Below, piece by piece: positions 47,696 through 57,338 of a stretch of DNA of 64,000 bases (within the stretch, counting starts at the first letter, position 1; every line of letters starts with the position of its first letter). The notes under the pieces are model-generated. The model made no database searches and was not told where the DNA came from. It worked only from the letters and a program-made list of their open reading frames with translations. The translations under genes were made by a program, and so were the position numbers. This DNA is from Methanocaldococcus bathoardescens (GTDB lineage: Archaea > AGJL01 > Methanococci > Methanococcales > Methanocaldococcaceae), in assembly GCF_000739065.1 (NCBI RefSeq), contig NZ_CP009149.1, positions 806,001 to 870,000 on the forward strand, in the 5' to 3' direction.

Positions 47696-47715
47696 GAATA
47701 AAGAACAAAAAATGA

Positions 47716-48534
47716 TTAATCAAAAACAGGATATCTTCCTAAAAGAATAATGAATGTTGTATGTCTCTCTAAAGATTTTAAAATTTCTTCTAATTTTTCT
47801 TTTCCATCTTCAAAGTCAATATAAAATATATAAGTTCCTAACCTCTTTTTTGAAGGTCTTGACTCAATTCTTGTTAAGTTTATATTTTTTTCAGCAAATT
47901 CTTTTAAAATATGATATAAAGCTCCTGGTTTATCTTCTTTTAATTCAAAAACAATTGAAACTTTATAATTTTTTGGAAGTGTTTTAAATTTTACATCTCT
48001 ACCAATTAAAATAAATCTCGTCCTATTGTTTTTATAATCCTCAATATTTTCATCTAATATTTTTAAGTTATAATATTCTGCTGATTCCTTTGAGCCAATA
48101 GCTCCTAAAGTTTCATCTTTACTTTCAGCAACAATTTTCACAGCCTTAGCTGTACTTTCCACTGCCTTAACTTCCCAGCCATGTTTTTTTATATAATTCC
48201 TACATTGAGCCAATGCCTGTGGATGAGAAATAACTGTTTTTATCTTATTTTTATCATACCCTATCAGATTGTGATGTATATCTAAAGCTAACTCCCCTAA
48301 TATTTTAATATCTTTAAATTGCAACAGTAAATCTTGTGTTAAAGATACAGAACCTTCAATAGAGTTTTCTATTGGAACTACTCCCAAACCTCCATTATCT
48401 ACTTTTTCAAACACATCATATATAGAATTGCAATAATCTATTTTATAATTTCCATCAATATACTCTAAAAATTTCTTTGTAGCTCTTTCACTATACGTTC
48501 CTTTTGGTAATGTATAAATGCTTAAGTTTTTCAT
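47716..48534 (-). CDS. pheA: Prephenate dehydratase
   Basis: Converts prephenate to phenylpyruvate for phenylalanine. 272 aa. It shows YTLPKGTYSERATKKFL at the N-terminus, the conserved VVPIENSIEGSVSLT (about 57-71), SHPQALAQCRNYI, NRTRFILIG with the catalytic Thr-Arg-Phe (about 170), and a C-terminal ACT domain from about 190 (FELKEDKPGALYHIL, ESRPSK). Tyrosine's prephenate dehydrogenase is at 26920. Its start overlaps the methyltransferase stop. Confidence 0.96.
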   Translation of the reverse strand: MKNLSIYTLPKGTYSERATKKFLEYIDGNYKIDYCNSIYDVFEKVDNGGLGVVPIENSIEGSVSLTQDLLLQFKDIKILGELALDIHHNLIGYDKNKIKTVISHPQALAQCRNYIKKHGWEVKAVESTAKAVKIVAESKDETLGAIGSKESAEYYNLKILDENIEDYKNNRTRFILIGRDVKFKTLPKNYKVSIVFELKEDKPGALYHILKEFAEKNINLTRIESRPSKKRLGTYIFYIDFEDGKEKLEEILKSLERHTTFIILLGRYPVFD

Positions 48535-49208
48535 TCTTTCACCATCTCAATAATTAAGAACTGCCCTTTATTTTTAAAAATTTTTGAGAGTTTTTTATCC
48601 ATAGGCTTCCAATATTCTATGATTTTTGACAAAATTATTGGTGGGAATATCTTAAAAATTGAAGGTAAAAAATATACTGAGTTTGAATAAACAATTTTAA
48701 AACCGTTTATTTTAAAATCTTCAATAGATAACGGCTTATGAAAAATTTCAAAATCGTTAAAGATTTCTTCTTTAATTAAGCTATCTTTATTTACAACAAC
48801 AACTATTAATTTTCCTTTATTTTTTAAAACTCTCTTTATTTCATTTAAAGCTTTTAAATAATCTACATGCTCTAACACATTTATACATAAAACTAAATCA
48901 AACGTGTTATCTTTAAAAGGTAAGTGTAAGATATTAGCACAAATTTTTCGCTCTTTGAGTTTAAATTTTTTGAGCAAATTTAATGATATATCTAAATATA
49001 CAGTATTAAAATCTTTTGTTAAATTATAAAAAGCCCCAAAACCACATCCACAATCTAAAACCAAAAAATCTTCTTTATTTTCAAATTTTTTGATTAATTT
49101 TTCTATTTCATTAAAAATTAGCTCATCAGCAAAATTCATAAGAATCTTTACATAGTTTGGGAAACTTTTTGGCTCCCAATTATCATAAAAATCTTTAACT
49201 TCTTTCAT
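48531..49208 (-). CDS. SAM-dependent methyltransferase (class I)
   Basis: 225 residues with the Rossmann methyltransferase pattern: motif I VLDCGCGFGAFYNLT (about 50-64), acidic D-I-S-L-N-L-L, motif IV LPFKDNTFDLVLCINVLEHV, and post-motif LIVVVVNKDS. Substrate is not evident. It overlaps pheA downstream and the small protein upstream by 4 bases each (ATGA type), so it is part of a three-gene operon. Confidence 0.85.
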   Translation of the reverse strand: MKEVKDFYDNWEPKSFPNYVKILMNFADELIFNEIEKLIKKFENKEDFLVLDCGCGFGAFYNLTKDFNTVYLDISLNLLKKFKLKERKICANILHLPFKDNTFDLVLCINVLEHVDYLKALNEIKRVLKNKGKLIVVVVNKDSLIKEEIFNDFEIFHKPLSIEDFKINGFKIVYSNSVYFLPSIFKIFPPIILSKIIEYWKPMDKKLSKIFKNKGQFLIIEMVKE

Positions 49209-49492
49209 AATATCTCACATGTCAGTGTGTATATTATCTCATCCTCAAATAGCTTTTTAATTTTTTCTTTAATCTTTTCAATCTTTTCTCTATCTAATTC
49301 TTCTTTTAGCTCTTTATCGAGCATAAATCCGCATCTGTAATAATAGCCGTTCTCTGAAATTAAAGCCAACTCTGGATATTCAACAGATAAGATTTTCACA
49401 TCTTCCCCCAAAATTTTTAAAACCTCTTTAAATGCTTTTTCAAAATTAAATCCTTCTCTTACATAAAAAACAGCATCTACAGCTAATTTCAT
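49205..49492 (-). CDS. Small conserved methanogen protein, unrecognised
   Basis: 95 residues from ATG 49492, which has GGTGAAAAC upstream; the in-frame ATG 49504 precedes that motif. Alpha/beta pattern: MKLAVDAVFYVREGFNFEKAF, YPELALISENGYYYRCGFML, and a charged C-terminal helix. No catalytic motif. First gene of the operon with the methyltransferase and pheA. Confidence 0.7.
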   Translation of the reverse strand: MKLAVDAVFYVREGFNFEKAFKEVLKILGEDVKILSVEYPELALISENGYYYRCGFMLDKELKEELDREKIEKIKEKIKKLFEDEIIYTLTCEIL

Positions 49493-49646
49493 AGTTTTCA
49501 CCATTAATTAATTTTATGATTAGATGATTTTTAATAATAAACTTCAAAATTTCAATAATAATGGATTACTACTTTTTTTCATAAATTGCATAGGTTACTA
49601 ATTTAACTCAATTCAAATTATAGTGATAATTTATATAATAATTTCT

Positions 49647-50210
49647 TTAATTGGAACTTAATACATAAACATAAAACTGTCTTAATGTGTTAGCAAAGCA
49701 AAAGAAAAAATGAAAAACCAAAAATACTGCTAAAAAATCCCAAATATCAAAAACCAGTAATATCAAGATAAATAAACTTACAGCCATTAAATAAAGTATT
49801 GAAGCCAGAAGTACTTCCCAAATTTTTCTTATTTTTTCATTTTTATGAAATTTTAACGTCAATAATAATACAATTGCATTAAATAAAAAACCTGTAAGTA
49901 TTGAAAATGATGTTAATAAATTACTTTTTGTAGATTCTTTTAATGAACTTATAAATATTATGTTTATTACCAGATGAATAATTGACTTAACATCTAAAGG
50001 TATTTTTACGGTATTTTCTCCGAAAACCAATAATATTAAAAAAGATGTTAAAAATGGAGCAAAACCTAACCAGATTATTAATGTTTTTTTAGTATATCCA
50101 TTATAATATGGTGATGTCTGAATAAAATAATAATGATTAAAAATATACCAGAAATTTATAAATTTAAATTTATCAGACAGACAATCCTTTATTTTCTTTT
50201 TTATAAGCAT
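49647..50210 (-). CDS. Multi-spanning membrane protein of a two-gene module
   Basis: 187 residues with four to five hydrophobic helices (about 42-64, 74-91, 98-119, 132-153, 155-176). The core motif is SFSILTGFLFNAIVLLLTL. It has a basic N-terminus (MLIKKKIKD). It begins 9 bases after the stop of the soluble 348-aa protein, with AGGTG, so the two are coupled. I do not recognise it firmly. The size and topology resemble membrane effectors of two-gene defence modules such as KwaA or RexB, which is only a structural analogy. Confidence 0.65.
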   Translation of the reverse strand: MLIKKKIKDCLSDKFKFINFWYIFNHYYFIQTSPYYNGYTKKTLIIWLGFAPFLTSFLILLVFGENTVKIPLDVKSIIHLVINIIFISSLKESTKSNLLTSFSILTGFLFNAIVLLLTLKFHKNEKIRKIWEVLLASILYLMAVSLFILILLVFDIWDFLAVFLVFHFFFCFANTLRQFYVYVLSSN

Positions 50211-50219
50211 TAAAACACC

Positions 50220-51266
50220 TTAATTTTGTCTTTTAGATAGTGCTTCATTTAAAGAAGAATTAAACAATTCATCATTTTTTAACTCATCAATAACCTTTTT
50301 TAAATCGTTAGGGTCTTTAAATTCATAAATATAATCTTCTCTAAATATAATTCCATCTGGGCTAATTCTAATAATTTTTTCTTCGTCAGATTTTAGCTTA
50401 GTTTTAAGTTTTATAAATTCAATGTCTTTTTCTTTGTATATGGGGTTAGAATCACCATCCAACCCAAAAATAGTTTTGAACTTATCAATTGTTTTTTGAA
50501 TATGGTCAGGCTCATAAATTTTTAAGATTAGCTTATCAATTGACTGTAGTTTATATTTTGGTTTGTTATCATTATTACTTGGAAGACTTTTTATTAACTC
50601 ATCTGCTAAATCTTGGTTTTTTGATATGTGGTAGATATTAATTTCTTCTATGCATTTTATTTGTTGTATTATGTCAATTGACGTAAATTTTATTATTTTT
50701 ATTGGCTGTGGTTCTTTATTATTTCTTTTCTTCTTTTTTCTTATATCTGCTTTAATACTTTCTGTTCTTATTCCTAATATTTCATCTATTGGTTTTACCA
50801 GATTATTTTCTTTTTCATAATATTTTTCTCTTATAAATTTGTTAAATTGCCGAACGGTATTTTCAGCTATTCCCCATGTTTTATATCTACTTGCCATAAA
50901 ATATATCTTATCGTCATCAATGGGCATGAAAAATAAATAAAAATTATTTGGAACTGTTTCATCTTCTTTAACGTTTTTTCCTGTTTTTTTATTAGTACGT
51001 ATATTGATTATATCTTTTTCCTGTCCAAATTCGCCCCTGTGGATTAAACCTGCAATCAATTCGAAAGTTTCATCCCCCACTTTGATATTATCCTTTATAA
51101 TTTCTTGGCACGATAAATAGTCTCCGCTTTTTTCATTTACAAATTCATACTGCTCTAAAAATTCTTCAACAAATTCAGGTAAGTTATCTAAATCTAAATT
51201 TAAGTTATTTACATAAAATTCATTAATTTGTAATAAATAAGGAATCAATTTTATTTTAACTACCAT
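50220..51266 (-). CDS. Soluble partner protein of the two-gene module, unrecognised
   Basis: 348 residues from ATG 51266, immediately after GGGTGGTGAA; the upstream TTG 51278 lies before that motif. Features: an N-terminal domain with LIHRGEFGQEKDIINIRTNKK and FYLFFMPIDDDKIYFMASRY, a basic linker (about 185-195, ADIRKKKKRNNKE), and a C-terminal domain with DSNPIYKEKDIEFIKLKTKLK and IRISPDGIIFREDYIY. Very Lys/Ile/Asn-rich, no cysteine motif. It may be a DUF4868/DUF4747-like defence protein, but I cannot confirm. It is followed by a membrane protein. Confidence 0.65.
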   Translation of the reverse strand: MVVKIKLIPYLLQINEFYVNNLNLDLDNLPEFVEEFLEQYEFVNEKSGDYLSCQEIIKDNIKVGDETFELIAGLIHRGEFGQEKDIINIRTNKKTGKNVKEDETVPNNFYLFFMPIDDDKIYFMASRYKTWGIAENTVRQFNKFIREKYYEKENNLVKPIDEILGIRTESIKADIRKKKKRNNKEPQPIKIIKFTSIDIIQQIKCIEEINIYHISKNQDLADELIKSLPSNNDNKPKYKLQSIDKLILKIYEPDHIQKTIDKFKTIFGLDGDSNPIYKEKDIEFIKLKTKLKSDEEKIIRISPDGIIFREDYIYEFKDPNDLKKVIDELKNDELFNSSLNEALSKRQN

Positions 51267-51467
51267 TTCACCACCCAAATTAGTTAATCAACTCCTACAT
51301 CAATTTGATTATAGAATCTACTTATAAGAAGTTTTTAATCTTAATATATAAGGATTATATTATATCATATATTTAAATAGACTAATTAAAAATATGCTAA
51401 GCTTTCATAATACATCAATATATGCATATACAAAATACAAATCAAAAAAAGCTAAGATTTATTAAAA

Positions 51468-52442
51468 TCAACAACCACAAATAAACTCTTTCTCAAAATC
51501 AAAAACAATTTCTTTATTTTCACCATCAGTGATATACAATTTCTTTTCAGCTATAACCTCTCCACAGATTTCTGCTGTCATTTCAACATCTTCAAAAATA
51601 TCTTTAATCTCTTTAAAGTTTTCTTCTTTTGCAGTCAAAACATAACCACTACCCGGATAAACTTTAAGCCAATGAATTAAATCAATCCCCTCTGGTTTAG
51701 GGATTTTTGTTATATCAACAACTCCTCCCTTCCTTGAAACCTCTAAAAGCATTCCTAAAGTCCCAATAGCTCCTGGATTGCTTATATCTTTACATGAGTT
51801 AGCTAACTTATTCTCTGCAATTTGAACTAAAGCATCCATCTGGGCTTTAACTAATTTCTTTGATTTCATTGTTGTTGTATCCCAATTTAATGGAAATGAT
51901 TTATAGATTTGCCCAACTAAATCATAGGCAAAGATAATTTTATCCCCAATTTTTGCATTATCACTTCTCAATATACAATCCTTTTTAGCAATTCCAGTTA
52001 TAGAAACATCTAAAACATTACACATAGCATCTGGATGTGTATGCCCTCCAACCATTGGCACTCCAAATTTTTTCACACCATCTTTAACTCCTTTTAAAAC
52101 CTCTCTGCAAATATCTTTATCTTTTATACTTATTATATTAGTCATGCCTACACATTTTCCTCCCATTGCCGCTATATCCTTACAATTAACTAAGACAGAG
52201 CAATAACCAGCCCACCAAGGGTCTGCCTCTAAAAGCTTTCCCCAAATTCCATCAGCGGCTAATAAAATAGCATTATCTCCATCTATCCCTATAACTGCCG
52301 CATCATCTCCAAAATCTACTATAATGTCAAATTCATAATCCTTATCATCAAAATCAAACGTTTCAACAACATCTTTAATAGCTATCTTCCTTAAAATCCC
52401 TTCAAAATTTCTTATCTCATTAACTACTTTTTTTAAATTCAT
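51468..52442 (-). CDS. Methanogenesis marker protein 2 (AIR-synthase/SelD/ThiL fold)
   Basis: 324 residues of the PurM/SelD/ThiL superfamily: FDIIVDFGDDAAVIGIDG (metal/ATP site, about 40-57), DGIWGKLLEADPWWAGYCSVLVNCKDIAAMGGKCVGMTN, and VPMVGGHTHPD. A C-terminal CGC is present. This combination with the W-W-A-G segment identifies methanogenesis marker 2, found across methanogens with unresolved function, likely an ATP-dependent activation step. It is not SelD: the SelD N-terminal Cys/Sec-Lys motif is absent. Confidence 0.85.
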   Translation of the reverse strand: MNLKKVVNEIRNFEGILRKIAIKDVVETFDFDDKDYEFDIIVDFGDDAAVIGIDGDNAILLAADGIWGKLLEADPWWAGYCSVLVNCKDIAAMGGKCVGMTNIISIKDKDICREVLKGVKDGVKKFGVPMVGGHTHPDAMCNVLDVSITGIAKKDCILRSDNAKIGDKIIFAYDLVGQIYKSFPLNWDTTTMKSKKLVKAQMDALVQIAENKLANSCKDISNPGAIGTLGMLLEVSRKGGVVDITKIPKPEGIDLIHWLKVYPGSGYVLTAKEENFKEIKDIFEDVEMTAEICGEVIAEKKLYITDGENKEIVFDFEKEFICGC

Positions 52443-52611
52443 AGAATCCCCTTTCTTTTTGGTAATATTGTCTTTTTAATTTTTAATACCATTTCTTTTA
52501 AAACTTTCGATTTGGTTTTATTTCAAATATCCAATTCAAATCAATTACCAATACAAAAATTACACAACAATAATCAAAATAAAAAATTAAAAATAAATTT
52601 TTTTATTGATT

Positions 52612-53859
52612 TTATTGCCCTTTATACTTTTTGTAAGATTCCTTAAGCATCTCTATTACTGGCAATTTCTCTCCAGCCAAGAAATCTAAGGTAGCTCCAC
52701 CTCCTGTACTAACGTGGTCAATCTTATCAGCAATTCCAAATAACTCAGCTGCAGCTGATAAATGCCCTCCTCCAATAACTGAAAATCCTTTTGAGTTAGC
52801 TATAGCTTTCAACAACTCTTCAGTTCCTTTTGCAAATGCCTCTTTTTCAAACACACCCGCAGGACCGTTAGCAACAATGGTATTTGCTTCATTTATAATT
52901 TCACTGTAAAGTTCAATAGTTTTCTCTCCAATATCGTTAATTAAATGCTCTACTTTTTCATCTTTATTTAAATCAGCTTCAACTCTCTCTTCATCAATAT
53001 TTAGAGCTACATCAACAGGAACAACGATTTTATCTTCAAATTTATCTAACAACTCTTTAGCAATCTCTATCTGGCTTTTCAATCCAAGATTTTCAATAAC
53101 TTCCTCATTAACCCCTAAATCATATCCCATAGCTACAAGGAAGATATTAGCAACAATTCCTGAGGTTAAAACTTTATCTGCTGTTCCATTCTCTAAGACG
53201 TTTTTCATAACTCTTATTGAATCATCTGCCTTAGCTCCACCTAAGACATAAACACAAGGTCTTTCGGGATTCTCTAAAACCTTTGATAAAACTCCAACTT
53301 CTCTCTCCATTAATCTTCCAGCAATCATTGGCATATAGTAAGAGAAACCAACTAATGATGGTTGAGCTCTGTGTGCAGCTGCAAAGGCATCATTAACAAA
53401 ATAGTCAAATAATGGGGCTAATCTTTTAATTAAATTTGTCTCTGCCTGTTTTTTTGGTGTAATATCTTCCCATTTTTTCCAATCACTTAATACTTCTTCA
53501 GAATAAAACCTCACGTTCTCTAACAATATAACATCTCCACTTTTCATATTGGTTATTGCCTCTCTCGCTGTAGAGCCTATAACTTCATCAATATACTCTA
53601 CCTCTTTACCAATAACATCTGATAAAACCTTTGCGTGGTTTTTTAATGTTGTAAAATCTTTCTTCCCTGGCCTACTTTGGTGGGCTAAGATAACAACCTT
53701 AGCATTTTTGTTTATGAGCTCTGTAATTGTGTTCTTAATCTCTCTAATCCTCTTATCATCCAAAATCTCTCCTGTATTTGGGTCTATTGGACAGTTTATA
53801 TCTATTCTCAAAACTACTCTTTTCTCATCAAAATTAAAGTCATCTAATGTTAAAAACAT
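52612..53859 (-). CDS. pgk: Phosphoglycerate kinase
   Basis: Glycolytic/gluconeogenic interconversion of 3-phosphoglycerate and 1,3-bisphosphoglycerate. 415 aa. The N-terminal [12 protein letters not shown] and HQSRPG segments bind the acid substrate, with [14 protein letters not shown]; nucleotide side: [20 protein letters not shown] and a C-terminal [13 protein letters not shown] and [14 protein letters not shown] typical archaeal Pgk. Confidence 0.96.
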   Translation of the reverse strand: MFLTLDDFNFDEKRVVLRIDINCPIDPNTGEILDDKRIREIKNTITELINKNAKVVILAHQSRPGKKDFTTLKNHAKVLSDVIGKEVEYIDEVIGSTAREAITNMKSGDVILLENVRFYSEEVLSDWKKWEDITPKKQAETNLIKRLAPLFDYFVNDAFAAAHRAQPSLVGFSYYMPMIAGRLMEREVGVLSKVLENPERPCVYVLGGAKADDSIRVMKNVLENGTADKVLTSGIVANIFLVAMGYDLGVNEEVIENLGLKSQIEIAKELLDKFEDKIVVPVDVALNIDEERVEADLNKDEKVEHLINDIGEKTIELYSEIINEANTIVANGPAGVFEKEAFAKGTEELLKAIANSKGFSVIGGGHLSAAAELFGIADKIDHVSTGGGATLDFLAGEKLPVIEMLKESYKKYKGQ

Positions 53860-53928
53860 AACTATCCCTCAAAAATTATGTGGTGATATGTTTGGGTATT
53901 TTTTATTTTAGCAGGAAGTTTATAAATT

Positions 53929-54234
53929 TTATCCAACAACATCTTTTAGCCATTTTATATACTCATCATTCACATCTTCAACATCCATCTTCATAATTAA
54001 GGGTGTTGTGTAAGGATGTAATTCTTTAATAACCTTTTTTACCTCTTCCCATTTATCATCATCTGTCTTTAAAATAGCTCCTATTTCATTATCTTCCTCA
54101 ATCTTACCTTCCCACCAATATAATGCCTTATGCTCCCTTAAATTTGCACAAGCGATTAATTTTCTCTCAAGAAGAGCTCTAACTACTTTTTCAGCACTTT
54201 CCCAATCTGGAAATGTTGTATATACAACAATCAT
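53929..54234 (-). CDS. cutA: CutA1-type divalent-ion tolerance protein
   Basis: A 101-residue trimeric ferredoxin-like protein: VVYTTFPDWESAEKVVRALLERKLIACANL at the start, YWWEGKIEEDNEIGAILKT and HPYTTPLIMKMDVEDVNDEYIKWL. All are CutA hallmarks. It is linked to metal tolerance in bacteria; the role in archaea is unclear. It is divergent from hemB, 114 bases apart. Confidence 0.94.
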   Translation of the reverse strand: MIVVYTTFPDWESAEKVVRALLERKLIACANLREHKALYWWEGKIEEDNEIGAILKTDDDKWEEVKKVIKELHPYTTPLIMKMDVEDVNDEYIKWLKDVVG

Positions 54235-54348
54235 AATATCACCAAATTTAATAAATAGCTTTCAGTTATAATTTAACTAATTTTAACTTTTATAAATTAA
54301 TTTTTTAAATATTTTATGTGGAAAAATAAAAAATTAAGGTGAGCGTTA

Positions 54349-55317
54349 ATGTTAATAAGACCAAGAAGATTAAGAAAAAACCAAAAAATTAGAGATTTAG
54401 TTAGAGAAACAACCTTAACAAAAAATGATTTAATTATGCCAATTTTTGTAGATGAAAATTTAAAAGGAAATGAAAAGAAGGAGATTAGCTCAATGCCTAA
54501 TCAGTATAGGTTTAGTGTAGAGGGGGCTATAGAAGAGGCAAAAGAAATAGCTGATTTAGGTATTCCAGCTGTAATATTATTTGGTATTCCAAAACATAAA
54601 GATGAAGTGGCAAGCTCAGCTTATGACAAAAATGGGGTTGTTCAAAGAACTATAAGGGGAATTAAAGAAGAGTTAGGGGAGGAGCTTTTAGTTATTGCTG
54701 ACTGCTGTTTGTGTGAATATACAAGCCATGGACACTGTGGGATTGTTAAAGATGGAAAGATTTTAAATGATGCCACTCTCCCTATATTGGCAAAAATAGC
54801 TTTATCTTATGCTGAAGCAGGTGTTGATATTGTTGCTCCATCAGACATGATGGATGGAAGAGTTAGAGCTATAAGAGAGGTTTTAGAAGAAAACGGCTAT
54901 GATGATGTTGCTATAATGAGTTACTCTGCAAAATATGCTTCATCATTTTATGGACCTTTTAGGGAAGCTGCCGAAAGTGCCCCTAAGTTTGGGGATAGGA
55001 AAAGCTATCAGATGGACATTGGAAATGCCAAAGAAGCTTTAAAAGAAATTGCCTTAGATATAGAAGAAGGGGCTGATTTGATTTTGGTTAAGCCAGCTCT
55101 ACCATACTTAGATATAATAAGGATGGCTAAAGATAACTTCAATGTGCCTATTGGTGGTTACTGCGTTAGTGGGGAGTATGCAATGGTTGAAGCAGCAGCA
55201 AGAAATGGATGGTTGGATAGAGAAAAGGTTATTTATGAAATACTGCTAAGTATAAAAAGGGCTGGAGCTGATTTTATCATTACATATTGGGCTAAGGAGG
55301 TTGCTGAAAAATTATAG
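54349..55317 (+). CDS. hemB: Delta-aminolevulinic acid dehydratase (porphobilinogen synthase)
   Basis: Condenses two 5-aminolevulinates to porphobilinogen. 322 aa. A zinc-cysteine cluster [11 protein letters not shown] (about 123-133) indicates a zinc enzyme. The first Schiff-base lysine is in MSYSAKYAS (about 200) and the second in [11 protein letters not shown] (about 252). HemL is at 19026. The TAG stop (55315-55317) comes from the left end of TIR element copy 5. Without the element the protein would end one leucine later at TAA. Confidence 0.96.
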   Translation: MLIRPRRLRKNQKIRDLVRETTLTKNDLIMPIFVDENLKGNEKKEISSMPNQYRFSVEGAIEEAKEIADLGIPAVILFGIPKHKDEVASSAYDKNGVVQRTIRGIKEELGEELLVIADCCLCEYTSHGHCGIVKDGKILNDATLPILAKIALSYAEAGVDIVAPSDMMDGRVRAIREVLEENGYDDVAIMSYSAKYASSFYGPFREAAESAPKFGDRKSYQMDIGNAKEALKEIALDIEEGADLILVKPALPYLDIIRMAKDNFNVPIGGYCVSGEYAMVEAAARNGWLDREKVIYEILLSIKRAGADFIITYWAKEVAEKL

Positions 55318-55424
55318 TTTTTTGCAAAACATTTTGGAATACATAAGGTATTTATGAACGCCTTCCCAAAGGAAGGCGTTCAAATCTTCCATTTTAATTT
55401 TAATAACTTTTGCAAAAAACTATA
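55313..55424. mobile_element. TIR element copy 5, inserted at the end of hemB
   Basis: Termini TATAGTTTTTTGCAAAA (55313-55329) and complement (55408-55424), identical to copy 2. The central perfect palindrome GAACGCCTTCC/GGAAGGCGTTC (about 55356-55381) is shared with copy 3. Flanking TA dinucleotides fit a TA target duplication. It lies between hemB and the RraA-like gene and must be transcribed through, or contain a promoter, because that gene starts 16 bases later. Confidence 0.88.
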
Positions 55425-55439
55425 TTATAAGGGAGATTT

Positions 55440-56030
55440 ATGAATATCTTAAAAAATTTTTCAGTTCCTAATTTGTGTGATGCTGGAGCTAAGCCATTAA
55501 AAGGCATTAAACCTATTTTAGAAAATCAAAAAATTGTTTTTGGTGAAGCAATTACAGTAAAAATAAGCTATAATGACTGGGGGACTCTAATTAAAGCTAT
55601 AAGCTTTGCTAAAAACAAATTTATTGTTGCAGAGGTTGTTGGAGAAGGAAAATATGAGACAGCAGTTTGGGGAGGTTTAGCTTCACTAAATGCCAAAATT
55701 AAGGGAGTTAGAGGGGTTGTTATAGACGGATGTGTTAGGGATGTTGAGGATATAAAAGCCTTAAAGTTCCCAGTTTTTGCAAAAAACTTCTGCCCAAATG
55801 CAGGGAAACCTTTAAATCTTGGAGAGATAAATGTTGCTGTGAATTGTGGTGGAGTTGTGGTTGAGCCAGGAGATATAGTTGTTGGAGATTACAATGGAGT
55901 GGCAGTTATAAAAAAATCCTCTCTTCAAGAGGTTATTGAGAATGCTAAAAATATAAAGGAGAAAGAAAGAAAAATTAAAGAAAGGATATTAAGAGGGCAA
56001 GATTTAAGAGATATCTTAAACTTAGAATAA
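55440..56030 (+). CDS. RraA-like/demethylmenaquinone-methyltransferase-fold protein
   Basis: 196 residues with the RraA fold: VPNLCDAGA, FGEAITVKISYNDWGTLIKAI, AVWGGLASLNAKIKGVRGVVIDGCVRDVEDI and CGGVVVEPGDIVVGDYNGVAVI. Family members include RNase E inhibitors in bacteria and HMG/oxaloacetate aldolases that use the G...D..RD metal site seen here. With no RNase E in archaea, an aldolase-like role is more plausible. GGGAGA precedes ATG 55440. It is just downstream of TIR copy 5. Confidence 0.85.
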   Translation: MNILKNFSVPNLCDAGAKPLKGIKPILENQKIVFGEAITVKISYNDWGTLIKAISFAKNKFIVAEVVGEGKYETAVWGGLASLNAKIKGVRGVVIDGCVRDVEDIKALKFPVFAKNFCPNAGKPLNLGEINVAVNCGGVVVEPGDIVVGDYNGVAVIKKSSLQEVIENAKNIKEKERKIKERILRGQDLRDILNLE

Positions 56031-56102
56031 ACAGAATAAATAAAAATATACAAATATCGAATATAAAGATTATAACAATAAAAATCTGCAGGGTGATATG
56101 TG

Positions 56103-56675
56103 TTGAATGTTCCGCGTAGTCTGAAATCAATCCTAAATACAATAAATGGAGAATCTGGAACGAGATATATAGTTAGAGGACTTATTGATGGCTCTCTATC
56201 AGCTCTTGGGGTTGTTATTGGAGCGAGTGGTTCAGCTGATGCATCTGTTATTATTGCAGCAGGATTGGGTGGAGGGATAGCTAACGGTTTATCAAATATT
56301 CTTGGGGCATTTACAGCTGAAAAGGCATCGTTAGAAAGGGAAAGAATACAAAAAGAAAAGAGTTTATTAAAGCATAATGGATATTTAAAGAAATCCATAA
56401 TTTACAAAAAGGCAATTAGAGAGACAATGATTTGTGGGCTTATTGATGGAATATCAACAGCTCTTGGTTCTGCCCTTCCAGTAATTCCGTTCTTTTTATT
56501 TGATATAAAAACAGCCCTATATATAGCTATAGCCATAACTATAGCGATATTATTCATATTGGGAGTATTCATAGGAAAGATTTCTAAGGAGAATGTTGCA
56601 GTTTCAGGAATAAAGATGGTTGCTGGAGCTTTAATTGTGGCAGTTTTATGCTTCATGATAGAAAGGGCATTTTAA
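56103..56675 (+). CDS. VIT/CCC1-like membrane transporter family protein
   Basis: 190 residues. Two related halves: GLIDGSLSALGVVIGASGSADASVIIAAGLGGGIANGLSNILGAFTAEKA and GLIDGISTALGSALPVIPFFLFD, followed by two more hydrophobic helices. These are the signature repeats of VIT1/CCC1 iron/manganese transporters. Start: TTG 56103 with GGTGA six bases before; GTG 56100 is an alternative. Likely exports Fe/Mn from the cytoplasm. The DUF2115 gene starts 10 bases later. Confidence 0.82.
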   Translation: MNVPRSLKSILNTINGESGTRYIVRGLIDGSLSALGVVIGASGSADASVIIAAGLGGGIANGLSNILGAFTAEKASLERERIQKEKSLLKHNGYLKKSIIYKKAIRETMICGLIDGISTALGSALPVIPFFLFDIKTALYIAIAITIAILFILGVFIGKISKENVAVSGIKMVAGALIVAVLCFMIERAF

Positions 56676-56685
56676 TTGGGAGAAT

Positions 56686-57189
56686 ATGAAAGCAAGGGAA
56701 TTATTTGAAAAATTAAAGAAAGAACTTGATAATTTTAGCATATATGATATAATAATGGTTAGAAGCTTTATTGAAAAAGATGCTAAATATCTTCCCCCAC
56801 AATACAAAAACCATTATGTTGAGGCGATGATGAAGTATTTAATTGAAACATTTAATGAGATTAAAAAGAAAAAAGTTGAAGAAATTAAAGATGAAGAAAT
56901 TGACGAAGAAAAATTAAATGAAATGCTTAAAAGGATTGAGAAGTTTAGAAAATACAACACTGAAGATGAAGAGAGATTTATAAACCTTTCAAAAATCTTA
57001 TGTCCATATTTAGCTTTTATTGATAGAAAACCACTACATCCAGAGTATTTAACATTTCCTGGCAATGTAAAAATTATTAAAAAAGGCAGTATTTATTATT
57101 GCCCAGTTAAAAATAAACAGCTTAATGAGTATTCTCTCTGTGAATTTTGTGTAGCTAAAAGTATGGATGAGTTGGAAAATGAAAGCTAA
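56686..57189 (+). CDS. UPF0305/DUF2115 family protein
   Basis: 167 residues, helical N-terminal two-thirds with a long charged stretch (IKDEEIDEEKLNEML). C-terminal conserved part: HPEYLTFPGNVKIIKKGSIYYCPVKNKQL and CEFCVAKS, with a cysteine pair. This is the methanogen-restricted UPF0305 family; function unknown. It follows the VIT-like gene closely, so the same operon is probable. Confidence 0.82.
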   Translation: MKARELFEKLKKELDNFSIYDIIMVRSFIEKDAKYLPPQYKNHYVEAMMKYLIETFNEIKKKKVEEIKDEEIDEEKLNEMLKRIEKFRKYNTEDEERFINLSKILCPYLAFIDRKPLHPEYLTFPGNVKIIKKGSIYYCPVKNKQLNEYSLCEFCVAKSMDELENES

Positions 57190-57338
57190 TTGCATTTTAT
57201 TTACTTTTTAATTATATTATCTCTACAAAAATTTTTAATAAAGTTCATTTTTGTGGCACAATTATAATCATCAAAAAGAATATAAAAGAAACTACTTAAT
57301 AGAAAACCAAATAACCCCACAAAAAAGATGGTGAGGAA

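Noticed and set aside
51468-52442. Selenophosphate synthetase (SelD), suggested by the Sec context
   Set aside because: The SelD N-terminal catalytic Cys/Sec-Lys motif is missing; the W-W-A-G segment and C-terminal CGC fit methanogenesis marker 2.
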